Assembly: GCA_963664655.2 (NCBI GenBank)
Contig: OY761554.1
Coordinates: 4,402,001-4,466,000, forward strand
DNA: 64,000 nucleotides
Source: Desulfospira sp963664655
GTDB taxonomy: Bacteria; Desulfobacterota; Desulfobacteria; Desulfobacterales; Desulfobacteraceae
Reading direction: 5' to 3'
Notes under the pieces: generated by a model
What the model saw: only the letters and a program-made list of their open reading frames with translations
Databases searched by the model: none
What the model was told of the DNA's origin: nothing
Program-made: the position numbers and the translations under genes
Shown here: positions 53,190-62,694 of the stretch, piece after piece
Numbering within the stretch: the stretch's first letter is position 1
Layout: every line of letters starts with the position of its first letter

Positions 53190-53265
53190 AGGATCGCTAT
53201 AGGTGCGTTTGATCTCTCAAAGTTGGTCAGTGAATGCTTTAAAGCTTTTTTTTATCTTTCCTTTG
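53190..53265 (-). other. 16S-tRNA spacer with 16S processing stem strand
   Basis: Positions 53208-53245 are complementary, with few mismatches, to 54889-54925 upstream of 16S (for example CACTGACCAA against TTGGTCAGTG). They form the RNase III stem that releases pre-16S. Confidence 0.75.
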
Positions 53266-54825
<1,560 letters not shown>

Positions 54826-54888
54826 TAATCCTTTTTCTACAAAAACTCTTGGTCTTGACTTGTTTCTTAAAACAAACCATATTGACCC

Positions 54889-54925
54889 GCTTCAAAACTT
54901 CACTGACCAATTTTCAAAGATCAAA
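54889..54925 (-). other. 5' strand of the 16S processing stem
   Basis: Complementary to 53208-53245 across the 16S gene. The remainder of the 54826-54954 leader shows no gene. Confidence 0.7.
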
Positions 54926-54961
54926 TTTTTTACAAGTTATCCGTGACCGAAAAACCCGCAT

Positions 54962-54990
54962 AATATACACGCGGATAAAGTACTTGTCAA
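54962..54990 (-). promoter_or_regulatory. sigma-70 promoter of the rRNA operon
   Basis: On the minus strand TTGACA (54985-54990) and TATATT (54962-54967) are separated by 17 bases. A GC-rich discriminator (GCGGG) follows, as in stringently controlled rRNA promoters. It lies only 13 bp after the tyrS stop codon. Predicted start near 54955. Confidence 0.82.
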
Positions 54991-55002
54991 ACCCTTTTTT
55001 AC

Positions 55003-56292
55003 TTATTTCAAAATTATTTTGTGATACTTTTTTTTGCCCGCCCGGATAAGGATTTCAGCACCGTCCAGACTGTCTTTTCCTACCATCTGATCAATGCTCT
55101 CAACCCTGTTTCCGTTAATATAGCCCCCCCCCTGCTGGATTAAGCGCCTGGCATCTGATTTTGAACGGCACAGTCCGGTTTCGACAAACAGATCAATCAC
55201 CGGCATTTTGTCTATCACCTGTTCAGCGCTCATTTCTGAAGATGGGACAGATTCTGCATTGGCGGCGGTATGCTGCCCCCCCCTTGGGATTGAACTGCCG
55301 GATAAGAGGCTTTGAGGAATCTCCAGGCTGCCAAACATCGCTACCGATGCCGTTAAGGCCTTTTGGGCCTCTTCTGCCCCATGGGCAATCCGGGTGGCTT
55401 CATAGGCCAGAATCGCCTTGGCTTTATTCAGATCAGCCCCTTCAAGGGCTTCCACTGTCTTTATTTCGGAAAGGTCAAGAAAGGTGAACAATTTTAAAAA
55501 CCGAACCACATCCGCATCATCACAATTGACCCAGAACTGATAATAATCATAGGGAGAAAACCGCTCAGGATCCAGCCAGACCGCCCCTTTATGGGTCTTG
55601 CCCATCTTGATGCCTGAGGCTGTGGTAATCAGCGGAAAGGTGATCCCAAAGGCCTGGCGGCCTGTGGTCCGCCGAATCAAGTCGATTCCGGCCACGATAT
55701 TGCCCCACTGGTCGCTTCCGCCCATCTGGATAAGGCAGTCATGATCTTTGGACAGCACCATAAAATCATAGGCCTGAAGGAGCATATAGTTAAATTCAAT
55801 AAAGGTCAGGCCGTCTTCAGAGTCCATCCGTGATTTATAGCTTTCCGCCTTGATCATGCGGTTAACACTGAAATGACGCCCTATATCTCTTAGGAAGGGG
55901 ATATATTCCAATTTGGTCAGCCATTTGGCATTGTCCAGCAAAAGGGCTTTGCCTTCGGAAAAATCAATAAACCGTTCCAGCTGTTTCCGGATGCCGGCCT
56001 TATTTTCATTTATGGTTTCCTGGGTTAAGACTTGTCTTAACTCGGTCTTTCCGGACGGGTCACCAATCAGGCCGGTTCCCCCGCCCACCAGCCCCACAGG
56101 CCGATGGCCGTTTCTTTGCATATGGGCCAGGGCCATGATACAGACCAGGCTGCCCACATGCAGACTGGAAGCAGTTGGGTCAAATCCAATGTAACAGGTG
56201 GCTTTGTTGGTGGCCAGATAGTCTTCAAGTTCCTGGGTATGGGTAACTGCATCAACAAATCCGCGCTCTTTTAGAACAGTTAAAACACTCAT
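55003..56292 (-). CDS. tyrS: tyrosyl-tRNA synthetase
   Basis: 429-residue class I synthetase charging tRNA-Tyr. The HIGH-type motif is in PTASSLHVGSLV near 40-51 and the KMSKS-type motif reads KMGKTHKG near 230. The YQFWVNCDDADVVRFLKLFTF segment (in two parts) and a C-terminal S4 RNA-binding domain (SKSDARRLIQQGGGYINGNRV) complete it. A Ser/Gly-rich linker lies before the S4 domain. It is followed by the rRNA promoter, so the gene ends just before strong transcription begins in the same direction. Confidence 0.95.
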   Translation of the reverse strand: MSVLTVLKERGFVDAVTHTQELEDYLATNKATCYIGFDPTASSLHVGSLVCIMALAHMQRNGHRPVGLVGGGTGLIGDPSGKTELRQVLTQETINENKAGIRKQLERFIDFSEGKALLLDNAKWLTKLEYIPFLRDIGRHFSVNRMIKAESYKSRMDSEDGLTFIEFNYMLLQAYDFMVLSKDHDCLIQMGGSDQWGNIVAGIDLIRRTTGRQAFGITFPLITTASGIKMGKTHKGAVWLDPERFSPYDYYQFWVNCDDADVVRFLKLFTFLDLSEIKTVEALEGADLNKAKAILAYEATRIAHGAEEAQKALTASVAMFGSLEIPQSLLSGSSIPRGGQHTAANAESVPSSEMSAEQVIDKMPVIDLFVETGLCRSKSDARRLIQQGGGYINGNRVESIDQMVGKDSLDGAEILIRAGKKKYHKIILK

Positions 56293-56337
56293 GATGATAT
56301 TCCGTTAGGTTCTCCTGTAATGAAATGGCAGGACGCA

Positions 56338-57903
56338 TTATTTCTTCGTATATTCAACAGCCCTGGTTTCCCGGATGACCACCACCTTGACCTGGCCCGG
56401 GAAGGTCAGATTCTCTTCGATCTGCCTGGCGATATCCCGTGACAGCAGCACGGCCTGATCATCACTGATCTTCTCGCTTTCCGTAATGACGCGGATTTCA
56501 CGGCCGGCCTGGATGGCATAGGTATTGGTAACCCCGTCAAAAGAGTTGGCAATGCCTTCAAGGTCTTCGAGCCGCTTGATGTAATTTTCAAGGCTTTCCT
56601 TTCTGGCTCCGGGCCTGGCTCCGGACAAGGCATCGGCAGCCTGGACAATAAAGTCATACACCGTTTCCGGCATCTGGTCTTCATGGTGGGAGGCAATGGC
56701 CTTGACCACATCGTCAGATTCCCCATACTTTTTGGCCAGTTTGGCCCCGATAATGGCATGGGCGCCATCCACCTCATGGTCCACCGCCTTGCCGATATCA
56801 TGAAGGAGCCCCATGCGCTTGGCAAGTTTCATATCAAGCCCCAGTTCAGCGGCAATCACCCCCGCGAGAAAAGCGACTTCCACAGAGTGCTGAAGAACGT
56901 TCTGGGCATAAGAGGTCCTGAATTTCAGTTTACCCACAACCTTTATCAGTTCAGGGTCTATCCCGTGAACGCCCAAATCAAAAGCAGCCTGTTCCCCTGC
57001 TTCCTTAATGGCCTGGTCAACTTCCTCGGCCGCCCTTTCCACCACATCTTCGATTCTTGCCGGGTGAATTCTGCCGTCTGAAATCAATTTTTCAAGGGAA
57101 AGGCGGGCCACCTCTCTTCTCACAGGGTTGAACCCGGAAAGAATAACTGCCTCAGGCGTATCATCAATGATTAAATCAATTCCGGTTGCTGCTTCCAAAG
57201 CCCTGATATTCCGGCCTTCCCGCCCGATGATCCGGCCTTTCATCTCATCACCGGGAAGGTGGACAACGGAGACCGTCTTCTCGGCCACATACTCTCCGGC
57301 ATACCGCTGGACCGTCGTCGATATGATCTTTTTGGCTTCCTTATCCGCCTTTTCCCTTGCTTCAGATGTGATTTTTTTGATCAGCTTGGCCCCTTCATGC
57401 CGGGCTTCCTCCTCCATGGCCGACAACAGAAGGGCTTTGGCTTCCTCAAGAGTCAGGCCGGAGACCTTTTCGAGCTCTTTTTTGGTTTCTTCAAGAAGGT
57501 CCCGGTACTCTTCCTCTTTTTTACCCGCGGACTCAAACCGCCGGTTGACTTCCTTTTCCTTTTGCTGGATTTCTGCATCCCGTTTGGTCAGCTGATCTTC
57601 AATTTTATCGAGTTTCTCACCTTTTTTGACCAGCCGTCTGGATTCGGTTTTCAGTTCTGCTCTGGCTTCTTCGGTTTCGGCATCAAAGTTGCCTTTCATC
57701 TCAAGGAGTCTGGATTTGGCTTCAAGCTTTGCCTCTTTGAGCAGGGTTTCAGCCTTTTGTCTGGCCTCCTCGATAATCCGGTTCTGCTCTTCCTCAATAT
57801 TTAAATTTTCCTGGGTTATTTTTTTCTTCAAAATCATAAAGCCGGTGATGCCTCCGACCACCATCACTGCAATAACCAAAGAAAGAATAATCACATACTC
57901 CAT
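56338..57903 (-). CDS. rny: ribonuclease Y
   Basis: 521-residue membrane-anchored endoribonuclease that starts mRNA decay. Residues 1-25 are the N-terminal membrane helix, about 30-200 a long Glu/Lys coiled coil, about 205-275 a KH domain (GRIIGREGRNIRALE), and about 330-430 the HD domain with LLHDIGKAVDHEVDG and ASHHED. The C-terminus ends QVKVVVIRETRAVEYTKK-like as in the family. The start lies about 120 bp downstream of the 6S RNA candidate. Confidence 0.95.
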   Translation of the reverse strand: MEYVIILSLVIAVMVVGGITGFMILKKKITQENLNIEEEQNRIIEEARQKAETLLKEAKLEAKSRLLEMKGNFDAETEEARAELKTESRRLVKKGEKLDKIEDQLTKRDAEIQQKEKEVNRRFESAGKKEEEYRDLLEETKKELEKVSGLTLEEAKALLLSAMEEEARHEGAKLIKKITSEAREKADKEAKKIISTTVQRYAGEYVAEKTVSVVHLPGDEMKGRIIGREGRNIRALEAATGIDLIIDDTPEAVILSGFNPVRREVARLSLEKLISDGRIHPARIEDVVERAAEEVDQAIKEAGEQAAFDLGVHGIDPELIKVVGKLKFRTSYAQNVLQHSVEVAFLAGVIAAELGLDMKLAKRMGLLHDIGKAVDHEVDGAHAIIGAKLAKKYGESDDVVKAIASHHEDQMPETVYDFIVQAADALSGARPGARKESLENYIKRLEDLEGIANSFDGVTNTYAIQAGREIRVITESEKISDDQAVLLSRDIARQIEENLTFPGQVKVVVIRETRAVEYTKK

Positions 57904-58025
57904 TCAAAATCTCCTACACGGGTTATGGTCACACCACCGGCTTAAGGCCGCTGGAAGTCTTTTTGTAAAATTATGAAAAACGATACTGATAAACTGGTGG
58001 GAAATGAAAAATTTGGAAGGACGGT

Positions 58026-58212
58026 TACCCCCACAAACTGCCGTGTTGCTTTAATAGGCTTTGAACCGATTGTTCAAAAGGTGGGCGTTCAGTTATGCCT
58101 TTAGGCTTTTCCTTAAACTTTAGGAACCTAGCTCACCAGCATAAGGGTGAACTCCCGTTATACCATGCGTTAGGCCAAAGACTCTTTGGCAATCACGCAC
58201 ACTGCAGGGGTA
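58026..58212 (-). ncRNA. ssrS: 6S RNA (ssrS) candidate
   Basis: The minus strand reads CCCCTGCAGTGTGCGTGAT at the 5' end and CACGGCAGTTTGTGGGGG near the 3' end; these pair as the closing stem seen in 6S RNA. Internally there is an imperfect, bulged rod with paired flanks (TTGAACAATCGGTTCAA hairpin near the 3' side). The position directly downstream of zapA is the classical ssrS location in proteobacteria. Length is about 185 bases. It would bind sigma-70 RNA polymerase in stationary phase. No structure program was run. Confidence 0.75.
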
Positions 58213-58218
58213 TTTTAA

Positions 58219-58524
58219 TTATTGATTTGGTGTATCAAGTCCTTTTTCAATTTTATATATCAAAGTTGAAATTTTATGGTCTACCATCTGTTGTAGCTCA
58301 TCATGCTGCATTTGGAGTTCCTGATGATCTTTAGCCAGGTTCATGGCGGCCAGAAGCAAAATAATCAGTTTATTTCTAGGGCCGGAATCATTTTTAAGCA
58401 GATCCTGAGATTTTTTTATGTACGCCTCTAAATGCTTTGCAATCTGACCCGGATGTTTAACTTCTCCGTCAGGTCTGAACCTGAACTCCTCACCAAAGAG
58501 GTCGATGGTAATAATTTCATCCAA
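58219..58524 (-). CDS. zapA: cell division protein ZapA
   Basis: 101-residue FtsZ-associated protein that bundles filaments at the septum. It opens with the short beta-hairpin segment ITIDLFGEEFRFR, followed by a long amphipathic coiled coil (LLLAAMNLAKDHQELQMQHDEL in two halves). Size and order fit ZapA. Downstream is the 6S RNA candidate, upstream a ZapB-like gene 21 bp away. Confidence 0.9.
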   Translation of the reverse strand: MDEIITIDLFGEEFRFRPDGEVKHPGQIAKHLEAYIKKSQDLLKNDSGPRNKLIILLLAAMNLAKDHQELQMQHDELQQMVDHKISTLIYKIEKGLDTPNQ

Positions 58525-58545
58525 TGAAAATCCTTTTCACCAGGT

Positions 58546-58815
58546 TTAAGGTTCCAGGTGTAATAACTGATCCGGCGGCTGATCTTTAGCAAAATTTTCC
58601 AGCTTGGCCAAAAGTTGGTCAATGTTTGATTGAATTAACGTATTGGTTTTAGAAAGCGTCTGCTGAGCAACCACCTTTTTTTCAAGTTCTGTTTCCATTT
58701 GTTTTATTTTGGACAGCATTTGCAGTTTCTCTTTTTGAAGCGATCGACACAATTCAATCAGTTCATCTACTTTTATATCAATGTCATTAAACCTGTTAAT
58801 GAGTTCGTTATCCAA
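58546..58815 (-). CDS. ZapB-like coiled-coil protein
   Basis: 89 residues, almost wholly coiled coil with heptad-spaced Leu/Ile from about 12 to 75 (VDELIELCRSLQKEKLQML). Low sequence specificity, so the name rests on size, composition and its place immediately before zapA. It may form a structural layer of the divisome. No signal peptide. Confidence 0.65.
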   Translation of the reverse strand: MDNELINRFNDIDIKVDELIELCRSLQKEKLQMLSKIKQMETELEKKVVAQQTLSKTNTLIQSNIDQLLAKLENFAKDQPPDQLLHLEP

Positions 58816-58875
58816 ATTTATAATCTCACATTATGTTTGATTGGTATCAACTATAGTTCAAAATCCTTAAAAAAG

Positions 58876-59637
58876 TCAAGATAATTCATTGTTCAGCTCA
58901 TGGATCAAAGCCTCTGCCCGGGCCAATTCTTCAAGGGTATTCACCCCCATCACCTGTCGCGGATCATCCATTGAAACCACACTGATTTTTTTGCCGGATA
59001 CCCGGGCAATTTCAACCAGATCGGTTAAATAATATTCAGCCTGGTTGTTTTCGCATTGTATTTTTTCAATTCCGGATACAAGGAAATTTTTTTCAAAACA
59101 ATAAATTCCTGAATTTACCGTGTTGATTTTCTTTTCACTGGCAGACGCGTCTGCCTCCTCTCTGATACACAACACCGCTCCTGAATCATCCCGGACAATC
59201 CGGCCGTATCCGGCGGGATTCTCCACGTTAACGGCCAGAACAGTTAGGCTGTCTTTGGAATCGAGATGACCATCCACCAAAAGCCTCAAGGTTTGTTCCT
59301 GTATCAGCGGGACATCCCCGCATAACACCAGAACGTGCTGAATGTGAGCCGGAAGGAACGGCACAACGGATTTGACCGCGTCCCCGGTGCCGTTCAGTTC
59401 TTTTTGCAGGACAAAATGGGCATCAAAATGCTGCCTTACTTCCTGTTCAACCTGCTGGGCCTGATGGCCAACCACCACATAAATTTGTTCGGGCGCCAGT
59501 TTTCTTGCGCATTCAACCACATGGACCACCATGCATTTACCCGCAACCAGGTGAAGAACCTTGGCAAGATCAGATTTCATTCGGGTTCCTTTGCCTGCAG
59601 CAAGAATAACAATCGCTAACTTGTCGGTACCATTCAT
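58876..59637 (-). CDS. GlmU-type N-acetylglucosamine-1-phosphate uridylyltransferase domain (no acetyltransferase domain)
   Basis: 253 residues from the ATG at 59637, behind AAAGGTGAT; the open frame 26 codons longer runs into the dispersed repeat. It has the nucleotidyltransferase signature ILAAGKGTRMKSDLAKVLH, LCGDVPLI with the metal-binding aspartate, LNGTGDAVK, and NSGIYCFEK. These match the N-terminal half of GlmU and would make UDP-GlcNAc from GlcNAc-1-P. The left-handed beta-helix acetyltransferase half is absent, so acetylation must be done by another protein. Alternatively it is a different sugar-nucleotide transferase. Confidence 0.82.
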   Translation of the reverse strand: MNGTDKLAIVILAAGKGTRMKSDLAKVLHLVAGKCMVVHVVECARKLAPEQIYVVVGHQAQQVEQEVRQHFDAHFVLQKELNGTGDAVKSVVPFLPAHIQHVLVLCGDVPLIQEQTLRLLVDGHLDSKDSLTVLAVNVENPAGYGRIVRDDSGAVLCIREEADASASEKKINTVNSGIYCFEKNFLVSGIEKIQCENNQAEYYLTDLVEIARVSGKKISVVSMDDPRQVMGVNTLEELARAEALIHELNNELS

Positions 59638-59667
59638 AATTAGATCACCTTTGGCAGTTATTTTTTT

Positions 59668-59777
59668 AACCGTCATACCCTGAAGGGCAGAAACCGGGCC
59701 GCTTTGATTATCCAACCAAGCACCGCCCGCAACAAATATTGAAAGTCTTCTCAGGACGTTAGTGAGACTTTCTGATA
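59668..59777 (+). repeat. dispersed intergenic element, copy 7
   Basis: AACCGTCATACCCTGAAGGG (three changes from consensus), TTTGATTATCCAACCAAG, CACCGCCCGCAACAAATATT, then GAAAGTCT ... AGACTTTC. Its orientation is opposite to the flanking minus-strand genes. It lies between the uridylyltransferase start and the ATP synthase terminator. Confidence 0.87.
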
Positions 59778-59784
59778 AAACAAA

Positions 59785-59823
59785 AAAGGGGAATGCTTTA
59801 GTCCGAAAGCATTCCCCCCTTTT
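59785..59823 (-). terminator. terminator of the ATP synthase operon
   Basis: GGGGAATGCTTT (59788-59799) pairs with AAAGCATTCCCC (59806-59817) with a 6-base loop. On the minus strand it is followed by a run of T residues; A and T runs on both sides would also let it act in the other direction. Confidence 0.87.
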
Positions 59824-59856
59824 AACTTACACAGTTAAAATACTCTGTCTATTGAT

Positions 59857-60261
59857 CTATCGATTTTTTATGGATATCCGCCATACAGCTCTTTTCAAGG
59901 CAGCTTCCGCCCGAGCTTTGTCGATATTATCAGACTTTTCAGCCAAGCGTTTTTCAGCTCGTTTTTTTGCTTCTTCGGCCCGCTTCAGATCAATGTTCAT
60001 GCGCCTTTCAGCTGATTCCGCAAGAATCGTGACTTTATCGGGCAGAACTTCAGCAAATCCACCGTTAATGAAAAGATACCGTTCTCTACCGCTGGTATCC
60101 TTATACCGCATGGCCCCTACCTTCAGTGCTGTCAGAAAAGTTGTATGGCCCTTGAGGACACCAAATTCACCTTCAATACCTGGTGCCACAACCATTTGAA
60201 CTTCTTCGCTGACGACCGCTTTTTCAGGGGTGACCACTTCAAGAATTAGTTTATCGGCCAT
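59857..60261 (-). CDS. atpC: ATP synthase F1 subunit epsilon
   Basis: 134 residues. The N-terminal beta-sandwich (LEVVTPEKAVVSEEV, VVAPGIEGEFGVLKGHTTFLTAL) and the C-terminal helical hairpin (RAEEAKKRAEKRLAE) are those of the epsilon subunit, which controls ATPase activity of F1 in the cytoplasm. It is the last gene of the operon and is followed by a terminator. The gap to atpD is 17 bp. Confidence 0.95.
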   Translation of the reverse strand: MADKLILEVVTPEKAVVSEEVQMVVAPGIEGEFGVLKGHTTFLTALKVGAMRYKDTSGRERYLFINGGFAEVLPDKVTILAESAERRMNIDLKRAEEAKKRAEKRLAEKSDNIDKARAEAALKRAVWRISIKNR

Positions 60262-60278
60262 GATTTACCTCTGCATTG

Positions 60279-61685
60279 TTAAGCGGATTTAGCCTTTTCA
60301 ATGGCTTGCTCAATGGAACCGACCATATAGAAGGCGTTTTCGGGAAGATCATCATGTTTGCCGTCAATGATTTCCTTGAATGATCTGACCGTATCTTCAA
60401 CTTTTACAAATACCCCGGCCATACCGGTAAAGGTTTCAGCCACATGGAAGGGCTGGGACAGGAATTTTTGCAGTTTTCTGGCTCTCTGTACGGTGACCTT
60501 ATCCTCGTCGGAAAGTTCGTCCATCCCCAGAATAGCAATAATATCCTGAAGTTCTTTATATTTTTGCAGGGTCTGCTGAACCACCCGGGCCACATTGTAA
60601 TGTTCTTCACCAATGTAGGCGGCATCCAGAATTCTGGAAGTGGAGTCCAGAGGGTCCACAGCCGGATAAATGCCAAGCTCTGCAATCTGACGGGAAAGAA
60701 CAACGGTTCCGTCCAGATGGGCAAAGGTGGTGGCAGGGGCCGGGTCAGTCAAGTCGTCGGCTGGAACGTATACGCACTGTACCGCGGTAATGGACCCTTT
60801 GTCTGTTGATGTAATACGTTCCTGAAGCTCGCCCATGTCAACGGCCAGGGTGGGCTGGTACCCAACGGCAGAAGGCATACGGCCAAGGGTTGCAGACACC
60901 TCTGCACCGGCCTGGGTAAACCGGAAGATATTGTCAACAAACAAGAGCACGTCCTGGCCTTCTTCATCACGGAAGTATTCAGCGCAGGTCAGAGCGGACA
61001 GGGCCACCCTGGCACGGGCTCCGGGAGGTTCGGTCATCTGACCGTAAACCAGGGCGCATTTGGGAAGGACGCCGGAGTCTTTCATTTCATGGTAAAGGTC
61101 GTTTCCTTCACGGGTTCTTTCACCTACCCCGCCGAAAACCGAGATACCGCCGTGCTGCATGGCGATGTTGTTAACCATTTCCATCATGATAACGGTCTTG
61201 CCAACACCGGCACCGCCAAACATGCCCATTTTACCGCCGCGGGGGAAGGGTACCAGAAGGTCGATAACCTTTACGCCGGTTTCAAGAACCCGGACAGACG
61301 TATCCTGTTCGGTGAACGCCGGAGCATGTCTGTGGATGGGGAGCTGCTTGTCTCTGGAAATATCGCCAAGGCCGTCCACAGGACGTCCCACAACGTTCAG
61401 TACCCGGCCAAGAGACGCTTCGCCAACCGGCATCATAATGGGAGAGCCGGTGTCTTTAACGGGCATGCCTCTTTGCAGGCCGTCGGTGACGTCCATGCCG
61501 ATGCAGCGAACCACATTGTCACCCAGATGCTGGGCAACTTCAATAACCAGATTGTCTTCCATTTCCCCGATGGTGGGATTGGTCACAGTCAAAGCCGTTA
61601 AAACCGGCGGAAGGTTTCCCGGCTCAAACTCAACGTCGACGACAGCACCGAGCACCTGTGATATTTTACCTATATTTTCAGCCAT
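60279..61685 (-). CDS. atpD: ATP synthase F1 subunit beta
   Basis: 468-residue catalytic subunit. Walker A GGAGVGKTVIMMEM near 150, the catalytic glutamate in GGVGERTREGND near 180-190, Walker B VLLFVDNIFRF near 245, and the C-terminal AILGMDELSDEDK (DELSEED motif) are present. The complete length matches the family. It lies between atpG and atpC on the minus strand. Confidence 0.98.
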   Translation of the reverse strand: MAENIGKISQVLGAVVDVEFEPGNLPPVLTALTVTNPTIGEMEDNLVIEVAQHLGDNVVRCIGMDVTDGLQRGMPVKDTGSPIMMPVGEASLGRVLNVVGRPVDGLGDISRDKQLPIHRHAPAFTEQDTSVRVLETGVKVIDLLVPFPRGGKMGMFGGAGVGKTVIMMEMVNNIAMQHGGISVFGGVGERTREGNDLYHEMKDSGVLPKCALVYGQMTEPPGARARVALSALTCAEYFRDEEGQDVLLFVDNIFRFTQAGAEVSATLGRMPSAVGYQPTLAVDMGELQERITSTDKGSITAVQCVYVPADDLTDPAPATTFAHLDGTVVLSRQIAELGIYPAVDPLDSTSRILDAAYIGEEHYNVARVVQQTLQKYKELQDIIAILGMDELSDEDKVTVQRARKLQKFLSQPFHVAETFTGMAGVFVKVEDTVRSFKEIIDGKHDDLPENAFYMVGSIEQAIEKAKSA

Positions 61686-61733
61686 TTTTATCTCCTATAA
61701 AGCTGTTTAATTATCCTAAAGTATACCTTGTCG

Positions 61734-62630
61734 TTATCCCTTAAGTGCCTCTGCGCCGCTGACAATGTCCATGAGGTCATTGGTAATGGCGGCCTGACGC
61801 GTCTTGTTGAATATGGTCTGCAATTCGTCCACCATGTCCTCACATGCCTTGGTTGCATTTTCCATGGCCCTCATCCGGGCCGCATGCTCACTGGTGGATG
61901 TCTGGAGCAGCGCGTCATATATCTGAATATAAATATTCTTGGGAAGCATTTCCGAGAGCAGTGCATCCGAAGACGGCTCGCAGATATGTTCGGGAAGGAA
62001 TTCCCCGTCTGCAGCCGGTGCTGCATCATCTGCCACCACATCCGCCAGAGACGGAATCGGCAGAATCTGCTTTACTGAAGGCACCTGTTTTGCCATGTTC
62101 TCAAATTCAGAGAATATCAGATATACTTCATCAACAGCCCCTGCAAGGAAACTGTCTATTAATTTCTGTCCTGAAGTGGACGCCACGGAGAAATCAGCCT
62201 TACCGCCGACCACATCAAGGTATTGTTCGGCAATGGTCAGCTTCTGTTTCTTGGCCCAGTCCCGGCCTCTTTTACCAAAGCAGTAAAAGAAGACGTCTTT
62301 GCCTTCAAGCTCAGAGGAAAGCATTTTTTTAGCTTTATCAATCAGATTAATGTTAAAACCGCCACACAACCCCCTGTCTGATGTACACAGGAGCAGGGCC
62401 ACCGTTTTGACTTCTTCTTTGGGAACCAGAAGAGGGGATGCCTCTTCTCCGGACTTCCCTGCAATACTGCCCAGAACTTCAGCAAACTTGGAGGCATAGG
62501 GCATAAACCGCTCCATGTTTGTCTGAGCCCCGCGCAACTTTGAAGTGGCGACCATTTTCATGGCAGAGGTAATCTGTTTAGTCTTTTTTACACTGACTAT
62601 TTTCGATTTCACTTCTTTTAGCGTTGCCAT
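61734..62630 (-). CDS. atpG: ATP synthase F1 subunit gamma
   Basis: 298-residue central stalk subunit. It opens MATLKEVKSKIVSVKKTKQIT as coiled coil and has TSDRGLCGGFN near 83-93 and the C-terminal rotor helix (ASEHAARMRAMENATKACE and NKTRQAAITNDLMDIVSGAEAL). A short Ala/Asp-rich insertion (DVVADDAAPAADGE) lies near 200. The gene order atpA-G-D-C is the usual bacterial one. Confidence 0.97.
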   Translation of the reverse strand: MATLKEVKSKIVSVKKTKQITSAMKMVATSKLRGAQTNMERFMPYASKFAEVLGSIAGKSGEEASPLLVPKEEVKTVALLLCTSDRGLCGGFNINLIDKAKKMLSSELEGKDVFFYCFGKRGRDWAKKQKLTIAEQYLDVVGGKADFSVASTSGQKLIDSFLAGAVDEVYLIFSEFENMAKQVPSVKQILPIPSLADVVADDAAPAADGEFLPEHICEPSSDALLSEMLPKNIYIQIYDALLQTSTSEHAARMRAMENATKACEDMVDELQTIFNKTRQAAITNDLMDIVSGAEALKG

Positions 62631-62694
62631 ATGATCTACCTTTCAAACCTATAAATTATGTTGTTTTCACCCAAGAATTTAAAAACCATTTAAA

